Source of the DNA: Haliclona indistincta
Lineage: Eukaryota; Porifera; Demospongiae; Haplosclerida; Chalinidae
Direction of reading: 5' to 3'
Length of the DNA: 64,000 nucleotides
Assembly: GCA_964017065.1 (NCBI GenBank)
Contig: OZ024788.1
Location: 1-64,000, forward strand
The notes beneath the pieces are model-generated. The model was not told where the DNA came from. It ran no database searches and saw nothing but the letters and a program-made list of their open reading frames with translations. Positions within the stretch are counted from its first letter, which is position 1. Each line of letters opens with the position of its first letter. Below, piece after piece: positions 21,851 through 32,197 of the stretch. Made by a program: the position numbers and the translations under genes.

Positions 21851-23112
21851 AAGAAATTAAAAAGATTTCTATCGAAATCAAAAGGATGTAGTGATGAAGA
21901 AATCTACCACTGGTTCACAATGTAAACCAACAAGGAACAAGCATAGAATGGTAACACGATTGACTTGCTAACAGACCATAGATCCCTACATCAGTGGCTG
22001 CTGTGGCCAGACTATAGCTAGTTAAGCTATTTACTGTTGACTGACACTTTGAATAGAATTCAGCTTGTGACAAAATATTGATCTTATGTACAGCCACAGA
22101 TGTAGGGATCTATGGTCTGTTAGCAAGTCAATCATGTTACCATTCTATGCTTGTTCCTTGTTGGTTTACATTGTGAACCAGTGGTAGATTTCTTCATCAC
22201 TACATCTTTTTGATTTCGATAGAAATCTTTTTAATTTCTTGTTTGTGTCCTTTTTTCTTTTTAGTGAAGTGCAGTTCAATATCATGCATGTACGGAGAAG
22301 TCTTTGTTTCCACCATTAGTTTAGTATTCCTGTTGTTGATGGCTTTTCTTAAACTTGTAGCTAAAATCATATATCAGGTCTGCCTAGTATCAGGTCTGCC
22401 TAGTCGCCTACTCATGTATGCAGTGCATACGAGCCCCGCCCACACTTGCTTGTAGATCTACACGGCGGTTATAACTATCTGGCAAGTGCAGAATGGCGAT
22501 CCTACACGAGCTTACCGTTCTTCGAAGACTCCAGACAAATGCCGGGTGTGTGTTCTCCGTGATAGTGATCCAATCATCCACACGGCGCAGCGATACTTTA
22601 GCTGCTTGGTCACGTGCACTACCCATTGCTAATTGGTCACGTGCGTATTGCGCAATCACAATAATGGCGTCTAACACTAAGCTGACAATGGATCACGATC
22701 GAGAAATCGCGGAACTTAGATCGCCGTTACGCTAAAAACAAAGCTCAAAAGGCACATGCCAGGAGAATTTCACGACTGTTCGTGGATGTTTTGGTCTCGG
22801 TACTGCTCGCGTAAAGGCGCTAGGCGAGTTGAAGAAAGAAGAAAGAAAGAAAGAAAGAAGAAAGAAGAAAACGAAGATGACGAAACTCGATTTTCACCGT
22901 TTACAGGTTCGTCACTTTAGTAACAATTTCGAGCAATCTCCTTGCTACTGTAAGATGGGGCAACGCCAGAGAGCAGATCTAAGTGTCTAAAGACGTCTAA
23001 AATTCAACACCAGGCGAAATATCAGCGCTTGAACGCTAATACATTGTATGTAGCCGCCATCTTGTTTTCTCGTTCATCCCTACATAGGGAGACACTACCG
23101 TGTCTCCCTAAT
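21851..23112. mobile_element. Foldback-containing insertion in the satellite
   Basis: Satellite sequence is cut at 'ctactatgca' and resumes at 'taatctac' near 23113. The insert starts with two 150-bp inverted arms (21851-22000 and 22091-22240, nearly identical, 90-bp loop). About 870 bp of sequence without a convincing gene follow, including a GAA-rich tract near 22850. It ends in a short hairpin, TAGGGAGACAC/GTGTCTCCCTA (about 23086-23112). No target duplication was seen. The foldback and the rest may be separate insertions. Confidence 0.7.
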
Positions 23113-24069
23113 AATCTACAGTCTAAACTACTTTGCTAAGACGTTGAGCGTCCCACGGTTCTACACGGAAAGAAACAGTTTTTCTAATTGATATTCATTC
23201 CAATGCAACTTGCAATGCATTATTCACACTGGCGTACAATGTAGGATTTTGTTGAGTGACTCAACACTTCCAAAAGCAGATTTGTTCCACTCTACTATGC
23301 ATAATCTACAGTCTAAACTACTTTGCTAAGACGTTGAGCGTCCCACGGTTCTACACAGAAAGAAACAGTTTTTCTAATTGATATTCATTCCAATGCAATT
23401 TGCAATGCATTATTCACACTGGCGTACAATGTAGGATCTTGTTGAGTGACTCAACACTTCCAAAAGCAGATTTGTTCCACTCTACTATGCATAATCTACA
23501 GTCTAAACTACTTTGCTAAGACGTTGAGCGTCCCACGGTTCTACACAGAAAGAAACAGTTTTTCTAATTGATATTCATTCCAATGCAATTTGCAATGCAT
23601 TATTCACACTGGCGTAGAATTTTGTTGAAAGACTCAACACTTCCAAAAGCAGATTTGTTCCACTCTACTATGCATAATCTACAGTCTAAACTACTTTGCT
23701 AAGACGTTGAGCGTCCCACGGTTCTACACGGAAAGAAACAGTTTTTCTAATTGATATTCATTCCAATGCAATTTGCAATGCATTATTCACACTGGCGTAG
23801 AATTTTGTTGAGCGACTCAACACTTCCAAAAGCAGATTTGTTACGCTCTGCTATGCATAATCTACTGTCTAAACTGCTTTGCTAAGATGTTGAGCGGCCC
23901 ACGGTTCTACATGGAAAGCAACAGTTTTTCTAATTGATATTCATTCCAATGCAATTTACAATGCAGTATTCACACTGGCGTAGAATTTTAATGTCTTCGC
24001 CAGTCTGACATCAGATGAAGACATACAGATGGTTGAGAAACAATCAACGCACATGGGCATGGCCGAAGA

Positions 24070-24237
24070 GATGAGTGAGTGATAGGAGTGAGTGAGTATG
24101 AGTGATAGGAGTGAGTGAGTATGAGTGATAGGAGTGAGTGAGTATGAGTGATAGGAGTGAGTGAGTATGAGTGATAGGAGTGAGTGAGTATGAGTGATAG
24201 GAGTGAGTGAGCATGAGTGATAAGAGTGAGTGAACGC
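24070..24237. repeat. 22-bp minisatellite GAGTGAGTATGAGTGATAG type
   Basis: Seven to eight near-perfect copies inside one satellite unit. Confidence 0.9.
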
Positions 24238-24429
24238 TTACAAAAGCAGATTTGTTCCACTGTTCTATGCATAATTTATTGTCTAAACTAGCTACTTTGC
24301 TAAGATGTTGAGCGGCCCACAGTTCTACATGCAAAGCATCAGTGCTTCTAATTGATATTCATTCCAATGCAATTTGCAATGCAGTATTCACACTGGCGTA
24401 GAATTTTGTTGAGTGACTCAACACTTCCA

Positions 24430-24600
24430 AAAGCGTTGTGTTGAGTTACTCAACAAAATTCTACGCCAGTCTGAATACTGCATTGCAAATTGCATTGGAA
24501 TGAATATCAATTAGAAGCACTGTTGGTTTCCATGTAGAACTGGGCCGCTCAACATCTTAGGAAAGTAATTTAGTGTAGATAATAGATTGCGTTGCTGAAA
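24430..24600. repeat. Inverted satellite unit at array edge
   Basis: One copy of the 185-bp satellite in reverse orientation. It forms a palindromic junction with the preceding unit (about 24400-24460) and marks the right edge of the repeat-rich subtelomere. Confidence 0.85.
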
Positions 24601-24708
24601 TTTGCTATAATTTTCGATGACTACTGTATGCACCAACTCTGTCATTACGAATATCCTTGGCTAGGCTAGTTGCAAAATATCATTAATTCTGGTATCCAAA
24701 TGAAAATT

Positions 24709-27240
24709 TTATTGTGTAAATGTTAGTACTATGGTGTCATTGGTAGGTACATCAGGTATCTGTGCCTTCCCTACTATAGCAGCAGTTTCAGATGCTGCTG
24801 CTGTCTCAGCAGTAGCTTCTCTCAACCTTGCCTCAGTCTGATGAAAATCATGTATAGTGAGTGTTTCTAGCCAACGCATCATGCTGAGGGTGTGTGGTCA
24901 AGGTGATAGTAGGAGGGGCATGTAAGGGCAATATTATGAAGGATACGATCGCTCTCTGATCTCAATATCGAATATAGTATCATAAATGAATCGTTGCTTG
25001 AATATTGTAATGGTGTCCTACACGAAGAGAACATGTATGCAATGATATGGACTATACTCACCTCATACTGAGAACATGTATGCAATGATATGGACTATAC
25101 TAACCTCATACTGAGAACATGTATGCAATGATATGGACTATACTAACCTCATACTGAGAACATGTATGCAATGATATGGACTATACTAACCTCATACTGA
25201 GAACATGTATGCAATGATATGGACTATACTCACCTCATACTGAGAACATGTATGCAATGATATGGACTATACTCACCTCATACTGAGAACATGTATGCAA
25301 TGATATGGACTATACTCACCTCATACTGAGAACATGTATGCAATGATATGGACTATACTCACCTCATACTGAGTCCATTCCAGTGGTTCATGCACACCAT
25401 CACTACCATATCGTGTGTTATAGTACTGGAATTTAACCTGTTCACCTATGATGAAGTGTTACCAATCTAGCAGGTTAGATATCTCTTACATTTTCTAACA
25501 GTAAGCCTAGACCAGGTGCTCGAGGTATATCCACCTGTAGTCAATAAGCAAGATGTGGTGTGTCTGTGAGAGTGCGGCAATGTAACCTTTTCTTTCTTGA
25601 AGGCATCTTGTAATGTATTTGTTTCAATACAACCTCGTACAATAGCGATCACTAATCCTGCAAAGAGAGAGTGTATGAGCACAAGTGAGTACAGTAAGCT
25701 AACCAATCAGTGAGTACAGTAAGCTAACCAATCAGTGAGTACAGTAAGCTAACCAATCAGTGAGTACAGTAAGCTAACCAATCAGTGAGTACAGTAAGCT
25801 AACCAATCAGTGAGTACAGTAAGTTAACCAATCAGTGAGTACAGTAAGCTAACCAATCAGTGAGTACAGTAAGCTAACCAATCAGTGAGTACAGTAAGCT
25901 AACCAATCATTTTCCTGATCTGATGTATCATGAACCCTTGGCCCTCCACTTGTAGCACAATGAACTCAACATCTTGTACGACAAATGGCTCGCCAGCTGT
26001 AAAGCTCATTATGTATCTTTTAGCACTCGGATCCTTGAATGCTCTACAGTATGTGTGAATCAATGTGACAATGTGCACACTAGTAGCTTACTTGCCAGAT
26101 GTGAAGTTGTGGTAGTTATGAGTGCCAACGTACATGTGAAGCAACTCGTGTATTTTACTAACAACTGTAGCTGCACACAACACTGACTACTACGGCTGCA
26201 AACCACACCCACTCACCAGTAATACGATAATCTAGCTTGGTTTCCTACAGCTCAGTAAGTCATCTCGATCAGAATACATCACAGCTCACCTTGAACTCAG
26301 CAAATGCATATGTTGGTAGTAAGTACTCATATACACGCGAGGTACACTGTGTCTTGCAGTCGAACCCTCTAGTGACACGTCTTATAGCTACAACAAGTCA
26401 TTATTAGCAGCAATAATGAATAGAACACATACCAATGATACGTATCTGATCTGGTAATATTGTGTTCATCTTCTCAATCAATCCAGTCACTGGAACCATC
26501 TTGAGCGACACCACTTGACGAGCAGCTGACACTCCCTTGTCAGTGCGAGAGCATCGTTGGAACTTGATCTGACCAAGATCACAGTCCTTCTTGATGGCAC
26601 CCACTTCACTGAGGGCAGGGAACAACTCACCTTCTATAGTACGGCACCCAACATTGCTGAGATAAAAAAAGAGGAACGAGTAATCATAATATTATTATTA
26701 TAAGAGAACTATATATAGCTAGGAGCTGGCTAGGTAAGAGATATTGAGAGCTAGGAGCTGGCTAGGTAAGAGATATTGAGAGCTAGGAGCTAGCCAGGTA
26801 AGAGATATTGAGAGCTAGGAGCTAGCTAGGTAAGAGATATTGAGAGCTAGGAGCTAGCTAGGTAAGAGATATTGAGAGCTAGGAGCTAGCTAGGTAAGAG
26901 ATATTGAGAGCTAGGAGCTAGCTAGGTAATAGCTAGGAGAGCATGAGGTTACGGACAAAGTAATATAATTACCGCTGCATTCCTAAGTAGCCTTTTCCAG
27001 AATATGACAGCAACAACAGATGCTTCCTAGCTTTCTGTTAGGGGAGGCAGACCTATGCATATAGCCCAGCCCACACTCTGATGGTACCTCTCGTGATTGA
27101 TCCGTGAGCTCAATGCTGATGTCTGCATCTTCCTTCTTACGCTTAGCTGCTGGAGGTGACTCTGCTGCCGCCATTACCGATTGCATCCACCGCAGTGTTC
27201 CACTAGTGACAGCTCTGTTATACAAGCACCTCAAAAACAT
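24709..27240 (-). CDS. PUS1: tRNA pseudouridine synthase, PUS1/TruA family
   Basis: Twelve minus-strand exons join in phase to 406 aa: 27088-27240, 26973-27034, 26433-26656, 26290-26387, 26217-26244, 26092-26170, 25904-26043, 25587-25657, 25490-25534, 25363-25437, 24947-25017, 24709-24883. Landmarks: YSGKGYLGMQ near the N-terminus, the catalytic loop RTDKGVSA (Asp111), then GTHNYHNFT, GQGFMIHQIRKMIG and HEPLEW, and a C-terminal RSMMRWLETL block like that of animal PUS1. The family converts uridine to pseudouridine in tRNAs, in nucleus and mitochondria. The first 20 residues are basic and hydrophobic and could target mitochondria, with Met at residue 19 as the alternative start. Introns 2, 7 and 10 hold minisatellites. 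Divergent from the MATH gene, 99 bp apart. Confidence 0.93.
25028..25371. repeat. 43-bp minisatellite spanning the PUS1 exon 10 donor
   Basis: Eight tandem copies. On the gene strand each contains CAGTATGAG|GTGAGTATAG, the last bases of exon 10 plus its donor. The first copy in transcript order carries the real exon end at 25363. Confidence 0.92.
25683..25910. repeat. 25-bp minisatellite spanning the PUS1 exon 7 donor
   Basis: Nine copies. On the gene strand each contains TGATTG|GTTAGC, the end of exon 7 and its unusual GTTAGC donor. The genuine boundary is at 25904. Confidence 0.9.
26700..26935. repeat. 32-bp minisatellite in PUS1 intron 2
   Basis: About seven copies of a unit built on 'gctaggagctagctagg' and 'taagagatattgagag'. 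This one does not include the splice junction. Confidence 0.85.
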
Positions 27241-27339
27241 CGACTAATACACACGTGGCTTCATTAACCCTCACGCCCACACTCATCCTCGCCTCCTCCA
27301 TTCGACCGCATCTTGTTCAAACTACTAGTCCGGTCAGCC
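27241..27339. promoter_or_regulatory. Bidirectional promoter between PUS1 and the MATH gene
   Basis: Only 99 bp separate the divergent start codons at 27240 (-) and 27340 (+), so both promoters or 5' leaders must share this segment. No TATA box is evident. Confidence 0.6.
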
Positions 27340-28727
27340 ATGGCTATGGAAGATCCTAGAGAGCATAGGGACGTGAGTATGAACGCTTACATTCGCAAGC
27401 AAGCCGCCAAAGAAATAGTTAGGAACTTCATGGAAGAAATGGGCGCCACCTTTGAAGACCCCGTGCCGTATGCTAAGGTGCTGTATGAGAAGAAGGCGAT
27501 CAGCAAGCTGACCCTTGAGCTAGCTGAACCAAGCGACTTCCCTATCGGCAACAGAGCTACTAGCTTCCTGTCTAGCATGTACAGCTCCATCGATAGGAAT
27601 TACGCTAACTTTGGTCATCTTCTGGACACACTGAGGTTGTTCCCAGACTCCGCCTCTGTGGCTGACAAGATGGAGAAGGCATATGGTGAGTAAGCAGCGC
27701 CTCCTGTGTGTGAGTAATGTGTTTGCCTCTCTTGATAGCTGACAAGTTAGTAGAGTATGAGTTGGAACGATTCGTAATGCTGCCGCCGCTGTATAGTAAG
27801 CTAATGATATTCACGACTATGATGATTATTAATGACAATTGTATAATCAATAGCGTCCCTTGAGAAAGCTGTTCAAGCATTTGCTGACATCAGCTACATG
27901 CAGGACCAGATGTGGGAGGCGGCTAAAGAGTTCATACTGAAGGAAGTTGAGTTCGACTCATTCAAGAAGTTCATGATGTACACGATCATTGATGCCAGGG
28001 AGGAGGTCAAGCACGACCATATCACCACCTTCGAGCAGCTGTTCGAGATTGCCGTCACCAAGATGGATGTCACTAACGTGGTCCTTATTGAGTCGCTGAT
28101 ATTTGAGCATCGCGTCGAGAAGATCATCGCCATGTTGAACAAATACCAGCGAGAGAGAGAGTATTTCTATCAAAGCTTCCTCTTCAAGCACTATGCGTTC
28201 CTTCTGGACCAGCCTGGCTACAAGTGTGCAATGCCCGATGCCCGTGAGCCGATCATGATACGAGTTGATTGGGACTTTGAAAGCATCACTATGGCACAGT
28301 TCATTCACATGATGGAGGCTGCATTCTCGTCTCTTAGTAAGCACATGTATCTGTATCGTGTGGACAAGCCAAAACAAGAGCTCCACTTCTACTGCTCTAA
28401 CTGGATCACTATGGCACTAGCTAAGCTGACCAGAGAGAGGACCGTTACACTCCGGGCTTACAATGTCAAGGTTGTCACTCTTGGAGTGGAGATAGCACTA
28501 CTAGGTGAGCATATCATGTGACTAACACTACTGACATATGACTATCATGTGACTACAGATGAGTCATGGGGTATCACTGATACTGACACATTTGAGTTCA
28601 TGGAGCACATGTTGATGATCATGAAGGGACGGATAGACGAGGTACACGATGAGATAGAAGGGGTTAATGATCGCAAGAGAAGAGACGCCATACAGCATGG
28701 TACCACACCACTCTCTCTCATCACCCA

Positions 28728-28822
<95 letters not shown>

Positions 28823-29335
28823 GGCAAGCCCCATTTCACCTATCCAGATCCTTCTCTAGCTCATTCTATATTCAGAATGACTGATTTCGCTTATCATGTA
28901 CAACTCAATGACCTATGGGTCAGTCCTCCATTCTATAGCGGCCATCCCGGCTACAAGCTGTGTATCTGTGCCAATGCCAATGGTGTAGGGATGGGTCGTG
29001 GCACTCACCTGTCAGTATGTGTCACTCTAATGAAGGGAGAGTATGACGATCAGCTGGAGTGGCCCTTCAGGGGGAGGGTTACTATCCGTATGCGTAACCT
29101 GCTGATCCCAACCACCCATGTCGTCGGCATGTTCGAGTTTGATGAGTTTATACGACAAGATGCCTGTGAGCGGGTGACTGGCCCGGGAGACTTTGCTCCC
29201 ATTGGTCTTGGTAATCACTTATTTGCTAGTCATGCTGACATGGAGTACGATATGACCAGGAACAGGCACTATCTCAAGAATGACTGTATTGAACTAGAAG
29301 TGTGTGATGTACGAGAAGGCCTCAATGACTACTAG
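27340..29335 (+). CDS. MATH (TRAF-C) domain protein
   Basis: Five exons, 27340-27685, 27739-27795, 27854-28504, 28559-28699 and 28824-29335, give 568 aa. The start has a good context (GCCATGG). The last exon carries a MATH/TRAF-C fold: SPPFYSGHPGYKLCI, then NGVGMGRGTHLSV, LMKGEYDDQLEWPF and a closing C-I-LEV strand. In TRAF proteins this domain binds receptor tails and adaptors. The upstream 390 residues are mostly helical and charged, and I recognise no RING, TRAF finger or BTB domain, so the function is open. The intron before the MATH exon is a long TC repeat ending in the acceptor. It precedes FERRY3 on the same strand by 110 bp. Confidence 0.8.
28731..28819. repeat. (TC)n microsatellite at an intron 3' end
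   Basis: About 44 TC repeats run into the acceptor CTGCAG of the last MATH-gene intron, in effect an extended polypyrimidine tract. Confidence 0.95.
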
Positions 29336-29445
29336 TCACGTGACACTCAATTACTGCATGCTTAGCTTACTGCTTTCTCTTACATTATAAATGTTGTCAA
29401 GTAGTGCTCGCTCAGTCTCGTGTTATTGGGCGTGGCATTGTTATC

Positions 29446-32164
29446 ATGGCGGATAGCGACGAGCAGGAACCAGAAGGCGCTGTGGGTGAGGGTGAGCGGT
29501 TCGTGTTCCAGTTCACTAGTGGCGGTACAGCAAACGAGCTGACGGTACCAGTGCCTTTACCGCTCAAGAGTGACCCGACTGAGCTAGCAGTGCGCCTCAT
29601 TCATCGCCACGGACTGCCATGTTATCTGCAAGACGAGCTAGCCACTAGTCTGAACCTGTGGGCTAGACAGAGGACAATATATAATGCCGACATAGCCGCG
29701 GACAGTACTATGACACGAGTAATGGACAGCGATAAGGTGAGCTAACTGCTGCCTGTGTATAGCCACGCCCATATTATTATTACCTCTTGTTTCAGCTACT
29801 ACAGAGAAGCATCAAGTACTGGACTGGTCTATATACTGAGAGCCACGCCCAGTTTAGTTTAGCTCATAGCGTGAGTGATGATGCGTTCCCAGGGATCTAC
29901 CAATCGCTGATACTATCACCAGCCGTTGATGTTGTGCTCCAATTAGAACACTATTACTCTGTTGCTATGGGAAACCTGATCAGACAAAGGGATGAAGATG
30001 TGCGGAGCATAGAGGCAAGGTGAGTGAGTTAGTGACAATACTACTAGATGATGAACTGTATAGGCATGAGAGAGAGCTGCAAGCCGCAATGATGAGGGAG
30101 GGTGATACCCTGACTGATAGAGATATTAACACACTCACTCGACAGCATGTGATGGAGAAAGAGGTATTGGATGACTAATACATGATGAGAGTGCTTGTGT
30201 AGCGTACAGAGATAAGGTGGATGAGAGAGATATCAGGCATGGAGGCAACACAGCAACAAGATTACAGAGACTGGCTCACCAGACTACACCATGAGATCAA
30301 CGACACTACATCAACAACAGGTTAGCATTATGGTGACGCAACACTGCTAGCTGTGTCAGGTTAGCATTATAGTGACACAACACTGCTAGCTGTGTCAGGT
30401 TAGCATTATGGTGACCCAACACTGCTAGCTGTGTCATGTTAGCATTATGGTGACCCAACACTGCTAGCTGTGTCATGTTAGCATTATGGTGACCCAACAC
30501 TGCTAGCTGTGTCAGGTTAGCGTTATGGTGACACAACACTGCTAGCTGTGTCATGTTAGCATTATGGTGACACAACACTGCTAGCTGTGTCAGGTTAGCA
30601 TTATAGTGACACAACACTGCTAGCTGTGTCAGGTTAGCATTATAGTGACACAACACTGCTAGCTGTGTCAGGTTAGCATTATAGTGACACAACACTGCTA
30701 GCTGTGTCAGGTTAGCATTATAGTGACACAACACTGCTAGCTGTGTCAGGTTAGCATTATAGTGACACAACACTGCTAGCTGTGTCAGGTTAGCATTATG
30801 GTGACCCAACACTGCTAGCTGTGTCAGGTTAGCATTATAGTGACCCAACACTGCTAGCTGTGTCAGGTTAGCATTATAGTGACCCAACACTGCTAGCTGT
30901 GTCATGTTAGCATTATGGTGACCCAACACTGCTAGCTGTGTCATGTTAGCATTATGGTGACCCAACACTGCTAGCTGTGTCAGGTTAGCGTTATGGTGAC
31001 ACAACACTGCTAGCTGTGTCATGTTAGCATTATGGTGACACAACACTGCTAGCTGTGTCAGGTTAGCATTATAGTGACACAACACTGCTAGCTGTGTCAG
31101 GTTAGCATTATAGTGACACAACACTGCTAGCTGTGTCAGGTTAGCATTATAGTGACACAACACTGCTAGCTGTGTCAGGTTAGCATTATAGTGACACAAC
31201 ACTGCTAGCTGTGTCAGGTTAGCATTATAGTGACACAACACTGCTAGCTGTGTCAGGTTAGCATTATGGTGACCCAACACTGCTAGCTGTGTCAGGTTAG
31301 CATTATAGTGACCCAACACTGCTAGCTGTGTCAGGTTAGCATTATGGTGACACAACACTGCTAGCTGTGTCATGTTAGCATTATAGTGACCCAACACTGC
31401 TAGCTGTGTCAGGTTAGCATTATGGTGACCCAACACTGCTAGCTGTGTGTGTGTGTGTGTGTAGGTGGGGATAAACACACGGTACTGACATCGCTACAAC
31501 ACCTCATCAGGAATGTATCATATGGTAACCATGGTGATGCACCAGTTAGTTCACGACCTGTTCTAGAAGAGAGCTTCACTATCAATCTAGGTAACGAGTG
31601 AGTGGTTGGATGGGCGAGTGGATGGGTGGGTGGGTGGGTGAGTGAGTCTGTCTGTCCTTCAGGATCACAGAAAAAGACGTCTCATAATCTTCGGTTGATG
31701 TGCGGTAACGTACTGGATCTGTGTCGTAGTACAGCTGCTAGTGGGCGTGGCTTCATGTTAGACCCTCAGCAGCTTCAGACAGCTATGTCACTATACACAT
31801 CAGACGTGTGTGCTCTAGTGATGGTGGAAGAGACAGGTGCTGCAACTAGCAGTAGAGAGGGTGAGACACAGTATGGTAATGTTCATTGCTGTCTTCCATG
31901 ATCGCAGCATTTGCTAGTGTGTGCCTACAATCAACTGATCTACACTTCCCATCCATCACTAACCAGGCCTCTAGACTGAGCCAATTCACTGCCATTGCTA
32001 AAGTATCACCTGCTAACAGTCGCAATACCTCACCTTATCATAGCCGAGATAATATTAGCACCTCCACACACTCACTGACTAGTTCACCGAGTGACACTGA
32101 TACTCATCTGCACCCTCACTGGACTAGTGGCTCTAATGAGGAAGCCACTTTAGAACCAGGTACA

Positions 32165-32197
<33 letters not shown>

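Larger units (their letters stand above)
21470..24430. repeat. ~185-bp satellite array
   Basis: Units begin near 'ttccactctactatgcataatc' at about 21470, 21650, 21833, 23285, 23475, 23657, 23840 and 24250 (spacing 180-190). They contain 'gttgagcg.cccac', 'aattgatattcattcc' and 'gttgagtgactcaacac'. The array is interrupted by an insertion at 21851-23112 and by a 22-bp minisatellite at 24070-24237. Confidence 0.9.

Noticed and set aside
22493..22735. 80-aa frame in the insertion at 21851-23112
   Set aside because: No homology, no splice context, and overlapping frames on the other strand of similar length.
25028..25910. CRISPR-like regular repeats
   Set aside because: Direct tandem repeats without unique spacers, inside eukaryotic introns.
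30306..31478. 390-aa minus-strand open frame with [13 protein letters not shown] repeats
   Set aside because: It is the 39-bp intronic minisatellite read in a frame kept open because 39 is a multiple of three; it lies antisense in a FERRY3 intron.
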